Positions 47,013 to 55,656 of a DNA stretch of 64,000 bases are shown piece after piece. This DNA comes from a virus: positions 1 through 64,000 of the IMG/VR virus record IMGVR_UViG_3300044712_002465. One strand, given 5' to 3'. Each line of letters begins with the position of its first letter. The first letter of the stretch is position 1. Below the pieces are notes generated by a model. That model saw only the letters and a list, made by a program, of their open reading frames with translations. It was not told the origin of the DNA and ran no database searches. Position numbers and translations under genes: made by a program.

Positions 47013-47549
47013 ATGAACCCGACCGGTCTCGCGGAACCCCTGATCAACGGCGTCCAGTACGACTACTCCTCCCTGGAGGTGAAGGTCCGCGGGAAGCCCA
47101 TCCTCGGACGCGCCTTCACCGCGGTCTCGTACAAGGAGTCGCTCAAGCCCGGGAAGGTCCGGGCCGGACACCCCCAGGCGCTGGGGCGCACGCGCGGCGA
47201 GTACGACGCCGAGGGGTCCCTCGAGGTGCCCAAGACGCACCTCCACACGTTCCTGAAGGAGCTCTGCGGCGAGGCCGCGGTGCAGGGCATGGCCGCGGGC
47301 GCGATCGCCGGCTCCGTCTCCGCCGGGAACGTCACGATCGGCTACCTCGAGTCGTCCTTCCTGCTGACCGTCTCCTACGGCGACATCGGCCAGGCCTCGC
47401 AGGAGGACACGCTCGTCGGCTGCAAGATCACGGACATCGACGAGAACCACAAGGCCGGCCCCGATGGACTCATGGTGAGCCTCTCGCTCGACATCGCCTA
47501 CATCCTCCGCAACAAGCTGCCGCCGATGGGCAGCGCGATGATCCGCTGA
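47013..47549 (+). CDS. Tail tube protein
   Basis: A 178-residue protein. INGVQYDYSSLEVKVRGKPI, ALGRTRGEYDAEGSLEVPKT and EDTLVGCKITDIDENHKAG form the beta structure of a tail tube subunit; position directly after the sheath matches Mu gpM. It polymerises on the baseplate around the tape measure. GGAGG lies upstream of ATG 47013. Confidence 0.85.
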   Translation: MNPTGLAEPLINGVQYDYSSLEVKVRGKPILGRAFTAVSYKESLKPGKVRAGHPQALGRTRGEYDAEGSLEVPKTHLHTFLKELCGEAAVQGMAAGAIAGSVSAGNVTIGYLESSFLLTVSYGDIGQASQEDTLVGCKITDIDENHKAGPDGLMVSLSLDIAYILRNKLPPMGSAMIR

Positions 47550-47574
47550 ACCACCCGCTGAGAAAGGCCCCCCC

Positions 47575-47892
47575 ATGCTGACGAAGGAGCAGGTCGCAGA
47601 GCTGAAGGCGGCGAACCCCGGAGTGGAGCTCGCCCGCGTGGTCGTCCAGGGCGTCGAGGTGGTCCTGAAGGCGCCCTCGCGCGCGCAGTACAAGCGCTTC
47701 ATCAAGATCGGGCGGCAGGAGGGCATGCGCATGGAGGCGGCCGAGGACCTCTGCCGCGACTGCGTCGTCTTCCCCGGGCCCGAGGAGCTGCCGAAGCTCT
47801 TCGAGCAGAAGGTCGCCCTGTCGATGACGCTCGCCGGCGAGCTGTCCGAGATGGCCGGCGCCGCGGAGGAGGTCGAGCGCACTTTCTTGTAG
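47575..47892 (+). CDS. Tail assembly chaperone (short product)
   Basis: A 105-residue protein: LTKEQVAELKAANPGVELAR, VVLKAPSRAQYKRFIKIGRQ and PELPKLFEQK-like PEELPKLFEQKVALSMTLAG. It sits between the tube and tape measure genes, where contractile and siphophage tails encode a chaperone pair (lambda G/GT, Mu gp41). It coats the tape measure during tube growth. The frame ends at TAG 47890, directly after a T-rich stretch from which a -1 shift gives a longer product. Confidence 0.8.
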   Translation: MLTKEQVAELKAANPGVELARVVVQGVEVVLKAPSRAQYKRFIKIGRQEGMRMEAAEDLCRDCVVFPGPEELPKLFEQKVALSMTLAGELSEMAGAAEEVERTFL

Positions 47893-48041
47893 GCGCCCGC
47901 GACGCGGCGCTCGCCGATCCCCTCGAGGCGACCGACGCGTTGCTGGCGCTCTTCAGGGGCGGTGAGGAGGAAGAGGCGCGGGTCGGGGCGGCCATCCTCG
48001 CCGCCGGCATCGAGGCTCTCCGGAGGACGACGGGATCATGA
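47889..48041 (+). CDS. -1 frameshift extension of the tail chaperone
   Basis: The -1 frame is open through the end of the chaperone gene and continues for about 50 residues (GARDAALADPLEATDALLAL, FRGGEEEEARVGAAILAAGI) to TGA 48039-48041, overlapping the tape measure start at 48038. The likely slip site is TTTCTTG at 47883-47889, just before the zero-frame stop; it is only weakly slippery, since the second tRNA would mispair once. Such fused chaperones are a conserved feature of long-tailed phages. Confidence 0.7.
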   Translation, partial: VGARDAALADPLEATDALLALFRGGEEEEARVGAAILAAGIEALRRTTGS

Positions 48042-49687
48042 GCGGCAAGCGCCTCCAGTGGATCTTCGACCTGGTCGACCGGATGTCTCCGCAGTCGCGG
48101 AAGATGTCCAGAGCGCTCAGCCAGGTGGAGACGCGCCTCGAGCGGATCGACAAGGCGATCAAGCGGGCGGAGACCTCCGGAACCTTCAAGGGGGTCGCGA
48201 CCGGCGCCGACAAGGCGCGGTCCGCGGTCGAGCGCCTGGCGAAGGCGACGGAGCGCGCCCAGGCTGCCGCGTCCGCCGGCGGCGCCGGATCTCACCGGCG
48301 CCGAGGCATGTTCGGAGGGTGGCCCGGCAACATCCTCGGAACCTACTTCGGCGCCCAGATGGCGTGGAGCATGGCGAAGGGGCTCGGCTCCGTCGTCCTC
48401 GGCCCGCCTGCGAAGTTCATGCAGCAGGCCCTCGAAGCCGGCAGCTACACGGAGACGAACCGGATCGCGTTCCGGACGATCCTCGGCAGCGACACGAAGG
48501 CCGACGCCACGATGAAGGAGGCCGTCGCGTTCGCGGCGAAGACGCCGTTCACCACGAAGCAGACGATCGGCTGGTACAAGGACCTCCTCACCGGCGGCTT
48601 CAAGGCGAACGAGATCAGCCCCGTGCTGCAGGGCGTCGGCGACCTCGCGGCGCTGCGCGACTTCAACCCCGAGGTCCTCGAGCGCGTCCTCCTCGCCTTC
48701 CGCCAGATCAAGGCGAAGGGCGTGCTCCAGGGCGAGGAGCTCAGCCAGCAGCTCGCCGAGGCGGGCGTTCCCGTCGGCAAGGTCTACGAGAAGCTCTCGA
48801 AGCTGTACAAGATGCCCGTCCCCGAGGTGCTCAAGGCGATCACCGCGCGGCGCGTCTCCGCCGACACCGGCGTCTGGGCGGTCCTCGAGACGCTGAAGGA
48901 GCTCTCGGGCGGCAAGCTCGGCAACCTCATGGACCAGTTCTCGAGGACGCTCCCGGGGCTCTGGTCGACCCTCAAGTCGAGGCCGTTCGAGCTGCTCATG
49001 GGCATCGAGAAGTCGCCCGCGTTCGCGAAGTGGAAGGTCGCGCTTCAGAACGCGGTCGACGTCCTCGATCCCGAGTCCGCGTCGGGCCAGCGGATCATCA
49101 CGCGCGCGATGCAGATGTTCGACCGGATCACGGGCGGACTCGTCGACCGCTTCCAGAACAAGGACGCGGTCGAGGCGTGGGTGAACCGCCTGATCGACGG
49201 CTTCGAGCGGATGATCCCCGCCGCGGGGCGCCTCGCCGACACGACCGGCCGGATCGCCGCGAACCTCGACAAGGTCGGGACGGCCATGGACCTGTGGAGC
49301 TCCCCGGTCGACTTCATCGGGGGGAAGTGGCTCGTCGACCTCCGCCGCGCCAAGTCGGGCGGGGTGGAGACCGGCGAACGAGGCATGCGGTTCGCGCGGT
49401 ACCGCCAGCTCCTCGAGGCCGGCGGCTTCCTGGGCGGTGCGGAGGAGGCCGAGCTGGAGCAGCTCCGGCGCGAGTTCGGCGGCGGTGCGAGCTCGACGGC
49501 CAGGCCCACCCACAAGCGCGGCGCGGCCGTGGCAGGACCCGACAAGCTCTCCGCCACGATCCACGTGAACGTGCCGGGCGCCACCGCGGCGGACGCGGCG
49601 GCCGTGAAGGCGGCGGCGCGCGCGGGCGCGATGGAGGCGCTCGCCATGTTCGGCGACCAGCTCGCCCTCGAGGTCGGCGTCGGATGA
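48038..49687 (+). CDS. Tail tape measure protein
   Basis: A 549-residue protein that sets tail length. An N-terminal coiled coil (SQVETRLERIDKAIKRAETS), a hydrophobic GGWPGNILGTYFGAQMAW segment and a TMP core with AGSYTETNRIAFRTILG and VAFAAKTPFTTKQTIGWYKD are typical of Mu gp42-like tape measures. The protein is rather short, so the tail should be short too. ATG 48038 overlaps the chaperone extension stop. Confidence 0.88.
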   Translation: MSGKRLQWIFDLVDRMSPQSRKMSRALSQVETRLERIDKAIKRAETSGTFKGVATGADKARSAVERLAKATERAQAAASAGGAGSHRRRGMFGGWPGNILGTYFGAQMAWSMAKGLGSVVLGPPAKFMQQALEAGSYTETNRIAFRTILGSDTKADATMKEAVAFAAKTPFTTKQTIGWYKDLLTGGFKANEISPVLQGVGDLAALRDFNPEVLERVLLAFRQIKAKGVLQGEELSQQLAEAGVPVGKVYEKLSKLYKMPVPEVLKAITARRVSADTGVWAVLETLKELSGGKLGNLMDQFSRTLPGLWSTLKSRPFELLMGIEKSPAFAKWKVALQNAVDVLDPESASGQRIITRAMQMFDRITGGLVDRFQNKDAVEAWVNRLIDGFERMIPAAGRLADTTGRIAANLDKVGTAMDLWSSPVDFIGGKWLVDLRRAKSGGVETGERGMRFARYRQLLEAGGFLGGAEEAELEQLRREFGGGASSTARPTHKRGAAVAGPDKLSATIHVNVPGATAADAAAVKAAARAGAMEALAMFGDQLALEVGVG

Positions 49688-50331
49688 GCAACGCGCTCGC
49701 CAGGGCCATGGCCCGGTACACGTTCTGGGACCTCGCGCCGGACGGGGCGTTCGAGGACGCCGACTCGGGCCCGGGCTGGGCGCGGCCCGGCCCCTGGGAG
49801 TCGGTCCGCCTCGCCGACGTCGACCTCCCTGGGAAGTGCACGGTCCGATCGGGGAAGGGGAGGAAGCTCGAGGTCCACCAGGCGCAGGGCGCGAACGTCG
49901 AGCAGCTCAACGACCTCGGCGCCGAGACCGACGAGGTCCTCATCGTCTGCCAGATGTGGATGCCGGCGCACCTCGAGCGCTACGCCGACCTGGTGAAGGC
50001 CATCGAGGTGAAGGGCGGGCCCCGGGGCAAGCCGCGCGCCCTGAAGATCGACCACCCCGGCCTCGCGCTCCTGGGCATCGACTCGATCTACGTCACGCAC
50101 ATCACCGTCCCCGAGCCGGTGGGGAAGGGCGTGATGGAGTTCTCGGTCCGCGGGAGCGAGTTCAAGCCGGCGACCGGCCAGCCCGCGCTCCTGCCGAGCG
50201 GACCCGGGATCGCCACCGTGCCCACGGCGATCAAGGTCGGGTCGGCAGCGACGTCCACCCTGGCGACTCCCGATCACGCGGCCGGCTCCACGCTCGCCAA
50301 CCGTCCACGCGTCACCGAGGTGAAGCCGTGA
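49684..50331 (+). CDS. Tail protein between tape measure and baseplate hub
   Basis: A 215-residue protein whose ATG 49684 overlaps the tape measure stop. YTFWDLAPDGAFEDADSGPG, VRLADVDLPGKCTV and VTHITVPEPVGKGVMEFSVR are its best landmarks, followed by a flexible Ala/Thr C-terminus. In Mu this place holds gp43; here no family is clear. A role linking tape measure or hub to the tube (LysM-like adaptor) is likely by position only. Confidence 0.6.
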   Translation: MSNALARAMARYTFWDLAPDGAFEDADSGPGWARPGPWESVRLADVDLPGKCTVRSGKGRKLEVHQAQGANVEQLNDLGAETDEVLIVCQMWMPAHLERYADLVKAIEVKGGPRGKPRALKIDHPGLALLGIDSIYVTHITVPEPVGKGVMEFSVRGSEFKPATGQPALLPSGPGIATVPTAIKVGSAATSTLATPDHAAGSTLANRPRVTEVKP

Positions 50332-51488
50332 GCCTCGTCCTCGCGAACGGCGAGCCGGTCGAGTCCGGGACGATCCGCCTCCCGCGCGTGGGCGCCTGGC
50401 ACGCGGACCTGGTGGTGCTGCGGGAGACCGCCGAGGCCATCGAGGGCCGAGTCGAGATCCGCATCGGCGAGGCGCTCTCGTTCGTGGGCACCGCGCGGCG
50501 GTCGGGCCCGGATCGCGGCGTCGTCCACGTGCGTGTCGTCGGCGGCGCCGGCGGGCTCGCGACGGAGCTCGGGCCGAAGGCCTACCAGGGCGTTCCGCTG
50601 CAGCTCCCTCTCCAGGACCTGGCGGGGGAGACGGGGGAGATGCTGTCGCCGGCGAGCTCGCCGGACCTCCTCGGCATCGTGCTGCCGTACTGGGCGCGCC
50701 CCGCCGGGCCGGCCGGCCGCGCCCTCGTGGCGCTCCTCGCCGCGGCTTCGGACGGCGCATGGCGCGTGCTGGCGGACGGGACGCTCTGGGTAGGGCGTGA
50801 GACCTGGCCGCCCGCCGTCCTCGACGGCCTCGAGTACTCGACGCTCTCCCAGGCGCCCCAGTTCGGCACGGCGGAGATCGCCGCCCTCGACCCGCGCGTC
50901 TTCCCGGGCGAGACCCTCTCCGGCCGGCGCGTGTCCGTGGTGGAGCACCGCTTCTCGCCGGCGGGCATCCGGACGACCCTGCAGCTCGAGGACGCCTCGC
51001 TGGGGATCCTCGACCGCGTGAAGGAGGCGATCGGCGCCTACGTCCGCACCCTGTTCGCCCGGATCGACTTCTTCGCGGGCTACTGGTGCCGCGTGGTGGC
51101 CCAGAACGCGGACGGCAGCCTGGAGCTTCTCCCGGACGACGCCCGGATCCCGGGGCACTCGAACGTGCCGATCCGCTACCCGATCCCGGGGATGAAGCTC
51201 AGCGTCGCGCCGGGCGCGCGCGCCCTCCTCGAGTTCGCCGCCGGCGACCCCTCGAAGCCCTTCGTCTCGGCGTTCGAGTCGGGGACCGCGACGAAGCTCG
51301 AGGTGACGGCCACCGAGGTCGACGTCACCGCCCCCACGGTGAACGTGACCGCCACCACCGTCACGGTGAACGGCGGCCTCTTCCCCGTGGCGAAGGAGGG
51401 GAGCCCGCTCACGGGCACCGCCGGCCCCTTCGCGCTCAGCGGGACCGTCGCCGTGGGCGGCGGCTCCGCGGGAGTGAGGGTGCCCTGA
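50328..51488 (+). CDS. Baseplate hub/spike protein
   Basis: A 386-residue protein from GTG 50328. The N-terminal 230 residues are beta-rich (VEIRIGEALSFVGTARRSG, GVVHVRVVGGAGGL) like phage T4 gp27 or Mu gp44 hubs. Near the end, VTATEVDVTAPTVNVTATTV is a short beta-helix repeat, the style of a spike tip or gp45-type needle. GYWCRVVAQNADGSLEL begins the OB-like part that joins them. It is likely a fused hub and spike, a layout seen in some phages. Confidence 0.75.
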   Translation: MSLVLANGEPVESGTIRLPRVGAWHADLVVLRETAEAIEGRVEIRIGEALSFVGTARRSGPDRGVVHVRVVGGAGGLATELGPKAYQGVPLQLPLQDLAGETGEMLSPASSPDLLGIVLPYWARPAGPAGRALVALLAAASDGAWRVLADGTLWVGRETWPPAVLDGLEYSTLSQAPQFGTAEIAALDPRVFPGETLSGRRVSVVEHRFSPAGIRTTLQLEDASLGILDRVKEAIGAYVRTLFARIDFFAGYWCRVVAQNADGSLELLPDDARIPGHSNVPIRYPIPGMKLSVAPGARALLEFAAGDPSKPFVSAFESGTATKLEVTATEVDVTAPTVNVTATTVTVNGGLFPVAKEGSPLTGTAGPFALSGTVAVGGGSAGVRVP

Positions 51489-52000
51489 TGCCCCGCCCCG
51501 ACGCCGGCGCCACCGACTGCTCCTCGGGCCTCGCGAAGCTGGTCTATGACCAGTGGCTCGGGGACACGACCCGCAACGGGCTGCAGGGGAACGCGGTCCC
51601 GGCCGACTGGCACGACATGGTGAAGTCCATCGCGTACGCCTACGCGAAGGGCGTCGCGGACGCGCTCCAGCACCAGGCGCGCGCGACGATCAACATAACG
51701 GCGGGCGGGCCGGGCAGCGCGGCGGTCAGCTCCGGGTCTAACATCTCGGGCGCCTCGATCCAGGCCAACGCTACGCTGGGGGTGCGCGTCGCGCGGCTCA
51801 CCTTCGCCACCGCGATGCCGGACACGGACTACGTCCCGGTGGTGACCCGCCAGTACCCGATCGGCAGCGTGGTGAGGCAGCTCTTCATCGTCACCAAGAC
51901 CACCACCTATTTCGAGGTCGCGTCGATGGGGACCGACGCCGGCGCGTGGACGAACGTCGACGAGGTCACGCAGCAGTTCGGCGTGATCGTGGACAGGTGA
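51488..52000 (+). CDS. Baseplate-region structural protein
   Basis: A 170-residue protein starting within the hub gene's stop. A helical N-terminus (LAKLVYDQWLGDTTRNG) leads to a beta-rich C-terminal half (VRVARLTFATAMPDTDYVPV, VVRQLFIVTKTTTYFEVASM) resembling small receptor- or fibre-type beta sandwiches. Position between hub and gp25-like protein suggests a baseplate or tip component. No exact family. Confidence 0.6.
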   Translation: MPRPDAGATDCSSGLAKLVYDQWLGDTTRNGLQGNAVPADWHDMVKSIAYAYAKGVADALQHQARATINITAGGPGSAAVSSGSNISGASIQANATLGVRVARLTFATAMPDTDYVPVVTRQYPIGSVVRQLFIVTKTTTYFEVASMGTDAGAWTNVDEVTQQFGVIVDR

Positions 52001-52004
52001 GCTC

Positions 52005-52391
52005 ATGGCGGACTTCGGCACCGACCTCTCAGCGATCGCAGGCCTCGACCCCGGGTTCACGCTCGTGTCGGGCCGCCGCGCTCTCGCCGAGGCGTCTCTT
52101 CGCCGCCTCACGACCCAGCGCGGGACGCTCTTCTACGCGCCGAACTACGGGACCGACGTCCGGGAGCTGCTCCTCGCTCGGCTCGACAGCGCGAAGCTCG
52201 CGGCATGGCGCTCGCGCATCGAGGCCGAGCTGCTCCAGGACGACCGGATCCTCGAGGTCGAGGCGGAGCTCACGCTGGATGCCGCAGCCGAGCGGCTGAC
52301 GCTCGCCGTGCACGCGACCGACGGCGACGGACCGTTCAAGTTCACGCTGGCCGTCGACCGGGTCACGGCCGCGCTGCTGGGGGTGGGGTGA
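52005..52391 (+). CDS. Baseplate wedge protein, gp25/W-like (Mu gp46)
   Basis: A 128-residue protein. FTLVSGRRALAEASLRRLTT, QRGTLFYAPNYGTDVRELLL and ILEVEAELTLDAAAERLTL are typical of the GPW/gp25 family of wedge proteins. It should start sheath assembly and pair with the baseplate J-like protein encoded next. Confidence 0.85.
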   Translation: MADFGTDLSAIAGLDPGFTLVSGRRALAEASLRRLTTQRGTLFYAPNYGTDVRELLLARLDSAKLAAWRSRIEAELLQDDRILEVEAELTLDAAAERLTLAVHATDGDGPFKFTLAVDRVTAALLGVG

Positions 52392-52395
52392 GCGC

Positions 52396-53517
52396 ATGGC
52401 GACCTTCGAGGAGCTGACGACCCCGACGACCGACGCGGAGGAGCTGAACGCCGCCCTGACCGAGCTCACCGCGCGCGGGTTCCCCGTCACGTCGTGGCGC
52501 GAGGGCGACGTCGCGCGGACCATCGTCCAGAACGACGCGCGGGCGCTCTCCGAGTACAGCACGCTGCGCCAGGCCATCGCCGCGGGAACCCTGCTCCGCG
52601 CCGCCCTCTCGCTCGGCCTTACCGAGTGGATCACCCTCCGCGCGAAGGAGGGATTCAACCTCGACCGGAACCTCGCCGTCGCCACGAAGGGCACGGTGAG
52701 GCTCACCGCGGCGGCCGAGGCCGGCCCCTACACGATCACCCCGGGCCAGCTCCGGTTCGCCTCCAGCAGCGGCCTCCGGTTCCAGAGCTCGAACACGGCG
52801 AACGTGACCCTGGCGAAAGGCGGGACGCTCGACCTCGAGGTCCAGGCGGAGAGCCCGGGCGCGGCCTACAACGTCGCGAACGGGACGATCACGACCATGC
52901 TGACGCCCCTCGCCGGCGTCACGTGCTCGAACCCGAACCCTGGGAGCGGCACCTGGATCACCACGTCCGGGGTGGACCAGGAGTCGAACGCCTCGCTCGT
53001 CGCGCGCTGCGAGGCGCGGTGGCCCGAGTCCGGGTTCGGCTCGCCGGGCGCGTCCTACGAGCTCTGGGCGCGCACCGCCGACGCGACCATCACCCGCACG
53101 AAGGTCTCCGCCTCGGGCACGGTCGCCGGGCGGATCGACGTCTACGTCGCCGGCGCGGCCGGCCCGGTGGGCGCCGGCGCGGTCGCGGCGGCCCAGGCCT
53201 ACATCACCCCGCGGGCGCCGCTCGGGATCGCTCCGGTGGTCTCGAACGTGACCGCCACGGTCCTCTCCATCACCGCGACGCTCTACGGGAAGGCCCAGTA
53301 CGAGACCGCCGCCCTCGCCGCCGCGACCGCCGCGATCCAGGCGCTCGTCGCCGGCACCGCCATCGCCGGGACCATCTACGGCGCCGCCAAGATCGAGGCG
53401 CTCATGCTGCCCGAGGGCGTCGAGAACGCCGTGATCTCGGTCGGCGGCGGCGACACCGTGCTCACCGCGGGGCACGTCGCGACCCTCACCCTCTCGCTCT
53501 CCTGGGTCAACACGTAG
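52396..53517 (+). CDS. Baseplate J-like protein (Mu gp47)
   Basis: A 373-residue baseplate J-family protein. LTARGFPVTSWREGDVARTI, LTEWITLRAKEGFNLDRNLA and ATKGTVRLTAAAEAGPYTI lead to the GTLDLEVQAESPGAAYNVAN and SNASLVARCEARWPESGFGS motifs that define the family. It forms the outer wedge with the gp25-like protein. Stop and next start are 2 bases apart. Confidence 0.92.
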   Translation: MATFEELTTPTTDAEELNAALTELTARGFPVTSWREGDVARTIVQNDARALSEYSTLRQAIAAGTLLRAALSLGLTEWITLRAKEGFNLDRNLAVATKGTVRLTAAAEAGPYTITPGQLRFASSSGLRFQSSNTANVTLAKGGTLDLEVQAESPGAAYNVANGTITTMLTPLAGVTCSNPNPGSGTWITTSGVDQESNASLVARCEARWPESGFGSPGASYELWARTADATITRTKVSASGTVAGRIDVYVAGAAGPVGAGAVAAAQAYITPRAPLGIAPVVSNVTATVLSITATLYGKAQYETAALAAATAAIQALVAGTAIAGTIYGAAKIEALMLPEGVENAVISVGGGDTVLTAGHVATLTLSLSWVNT

Positions 53518-53520
53518 GCC

Positions 53521-54831
53521 ATGCCGAACTTCGAGACCTACCAGACGGTGGACCTCGCGCCCGGTTGGCTCCAGGACCAGTGGGGCCGCGCGTTCCTCGG
53601 CGCTCTTGGCGCGCGGAAGGACGCGCACGTCGCGCTCCTCAAGGAGGCGGCGAAGTGCGGCATGCCGAGCCTCTGCCCCGTCGACGCCCTGGCGCTGCTC
53701 GGCGCGGAGCGGGGCATCGATCGGGGCCCGGCCGAGACCGAGGCGTCGTACCGAGGTCGCGTGCGGGCCGCGTGGGACACCTGGCGCTGGGCGGGAACGC
53801 CCTTCGGCCTCCTGGCCGCGTTCTACTGGGCGGGCTACCGCCCGACCTCGGGCAAGGTGGTCCTGCAGACGCAGGGCGACGCCGTCGCCGGCGGGAAGCA
53901 GTACGCGCTCCGCGACGACTTCGACCCCGTCCTCCACGATCCGAGCCTGCCGCCCGCCATCCGGACGAACCTTCTTCTGCGCTCGCAGGAGTTCAACGAC
54001 GCCGCGTGGGGAAAGGCGAACGTCTCGACCACCCCGGACTCGACAGCAGCGCCGGACGGTTCGACGACTGCCGAAACCCTGACGAAGACAGCGAACGCGT
54101 TTGCTTCCGCCTACCAGACCTCGATCGTGGTGGACCAGGGGCAGACCTACACGGTCTCGGCGTACGTGAAAGCCGGGACGCTGGGGAGCGCCTCGCTTCG
54201 GATCATCTCGGGAGCGAACGACGCGTCCCGAGTGGTCGACCTTGCCGGCGGAGCGATCATCCCGGGCGGGTCGAACAGCGGATTCGTCGCCGCGACCGCG
54301 ACCTCGGTCGGCAGCGGTTGGTGGCGCATCACCATGAGCGTGACGGCCGCCGCGGCGACAATGGCCGTCTACCTCTACCCCGGCGACCTTCGCGATGCCG
54401 TGGCCGGGTCGATCTACGGGTGGGGCGCGCAGCTCGAGACCGGCTCCAGCGCGACCGCGTACATCCCGACGGCGGGCACGACCGCGTGGGTGGACGACAT
54501 CTCGCCGCTCGTGATCACCGACCTCGGCGTCGTCCACCTGGGCGGCGCGCCCGCCGAGCTCTGGCAGGACTTCGCCGTGCTCTTCGTGAACCCGCTCCCG
54601 CCCGCGTGGATCCCGACCCCGCCCGCGGACGGGTCGATCGAGGTCGACGGGATCCGCTCGCTCATCACCCGGTGGAAGCCGGGGCACGAGCGGTGCGTGA
54701 AGCTCGCGGTCGCCGGTGGACGCCTCCTCGGGTACCCCGTCGACGACACGTTCAACACCTACGCCGGGCAGACGATCGCGCAGGTCGGCGGCTCCGGCAT
54801 CGCGGCGACGTGGACGCCGCCGGCAGGATAG
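53521..54831 (+). CDS. Tail protein I-like with inserted carbohydrate-binding domain
   Basis: A 436-residue protein. Residues 1-147 and 320-436 resemble a gp48/tail protein I (RWAGTPFGLLAAFYWAGYRP, DDISPLVITDLGVVHLGGAP, LITRWKPGHERC). Between them, about 148-320, lies a CBM4-9-like jelly roll: RTNLLLRSQEFNDAAWGKAN, TYTVSAYVKAG, WWRITMSVTA, YGWGAQLETGSSATAYIPT, a domain common in head and tail fibres. The insertion's DNA looks less GC-extreme than its surroundings, suggesting separate acquisition. It likely adds glycan binding to the baseplate. Confidence 0.8.
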   Translation: MPNFETYQTVDLAPGWLQDQWGRAFLGALGARKDAHVALLKEAAKCGMPSLCPVDALALLGAERGIDRGPAETEASYRGRVRAAWDTWRWAGTPFGLLAAFYWAGYRPTSGKVVLQTQGDAVAGGKQYALRDDFDPVLHDPSLPPAIRTNLLLRSQEFNDAAWGKANVSTTPDSTAAPDGSTTAETLTKTANAFASAYQTSIVVDQGQTYTVSAYVKAGTLGSASLRIISGANDASRVVDLAGGAIIPGGSNSGFVAATATSVGSGWWRITMSVTAAAATMAVYLYPGDLRDAVAGSIYGWGAQLETGSSATAYIPTAGTTAWVDDISPLVITDLGVVHLGGAPAELWQDFAVLFVNPLPPAWIPTPPADGSIEVDGIRSLITRWKPGHERCVKLAVAGGRLLGYPVDDTFNTYAGQTIAQVGGSGIAATWTPPAG

Positions 54832-54840
54832 GAGAGGACC

Positions 54841-55656
54841 ATGGGCACCCCGTACACCGGCAACGACGCGACGATCACGGCGCACTCGGCCGCCACGGCG
54901 ACGCTCCCCGACGACACCGACCTGATCCAGTCGGAGACGTTCAAGATCGCGTACCGGAAGCTCCTCGACTACCTCGACTTCCTCCAGGCGCACGCCGCGC
55001 TCCTGAACGAGCTCGCCGTGTTCACGGCCGGGATGCAGATCAGCGCGGGCGACCTCGAGCTGACGCATGCCGCGATCCAGGCGATCCTCAAGGCCGGTGG
55101 TGGAGCGCTGCAGATCGGTACGAAGGCCGGGAACGCCTCCGACGTCGAGGTGGTCGTCAACGGCGTGGTGCGCCTCGCTGCGCTCGCCGCCGGAAACCTG
55201 GACGCGAAGAGCCAGCGCATCATCAACGTGACCGACCCGACGGGCTCGCAGGACGCGGTCACGAAGACGTACGTGGACTCTCGGGCGGTGACGTCGATCG
55301 GGGGGGCGATCTCGTTCGGAACGGGCTGGAGCGACTCCACCCCAACGCCCTCGACGCTCGTTCGCGTGGGCAAGCTCGTGATGCTCGCCATGCCTGGCGT
55401 CGCGGCGGGTGGCGGATCGGTGTGGTCGTCCATCGCGACGCTCGCCGCGGGGTTCCGGCCCTACGCCCAAATCCAGGCCGCGTGCCAGATCCGAGACGTG
55501 AGCGCCTTCGCGGTCTACGAGGGCAACGCCACCATCGCTGTGGACGGTACCGTGTTGGTCCAGAACTACGTCAGCGGGAGTGGCGCGATCCAGGTCCCGT
55601 TCGCGATCGGAAACGGAGACATGGCCTGGATCTACGCGACGTTCCTCGCGGCCTAG
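54841..55656 (+). CDS. Tail fibre protein
   Basis: A 271-residue protein. The N-terminal 60 residues include a helical LDYLDFLQAHAALLNELAVF part, followed by LAAGNLDAKSQRIINVTDPT and GSQDAVTKTYVDSR, a sequence seen in many phage fibres just before the distal receptor domain. The C-terminal half is beta-rich (FRPYAQIQAACQIRDVSAFA, IQVPFAIGNGDMAWI). It presumably binds the host surface. GGAG lies upstream of ATG 54841. No fibre-assembly chaperone is visible beside it. Confidence 0.8.
   Translation: MGTPYTGNDATITAHSAATATLPDDTDLIQSETFKIAYRKLLDYLDFLQAHAALLNELAVFTAGMQISAGDLELTHAAIQAILKAGGGALQIGTKAGNASDVEVVVNGVVRLAALAAGNLDAKSQRIINVTDPTGSQDAVTKTYVDSRAVTSIGGAISFGTGWSDSTPTPSTLVRVGKLVMLAMPGVAAGGGSVWSSIATLAAGFRPYAQIQAACQIRDVSAFAVYEGNATIAVDGTVLVQNYVSGSGAIQVPFAIGNGDMAWIYATFLAA

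Noticed and set aside
34668-48041. Mu-like transposable phage
   Set aside because: The head and tail genes are Mu-like, but no MuA/MuB, Ner/C regulators or Mom genes are present, and an integrase with a tRNA core is.
51300-51375. DNA repeat in the baseplate hub gene
   Set aside because: It is the coding of a short beta-helix (alternating Val/Thr), normal for spike proteins, not a separate repeat element.
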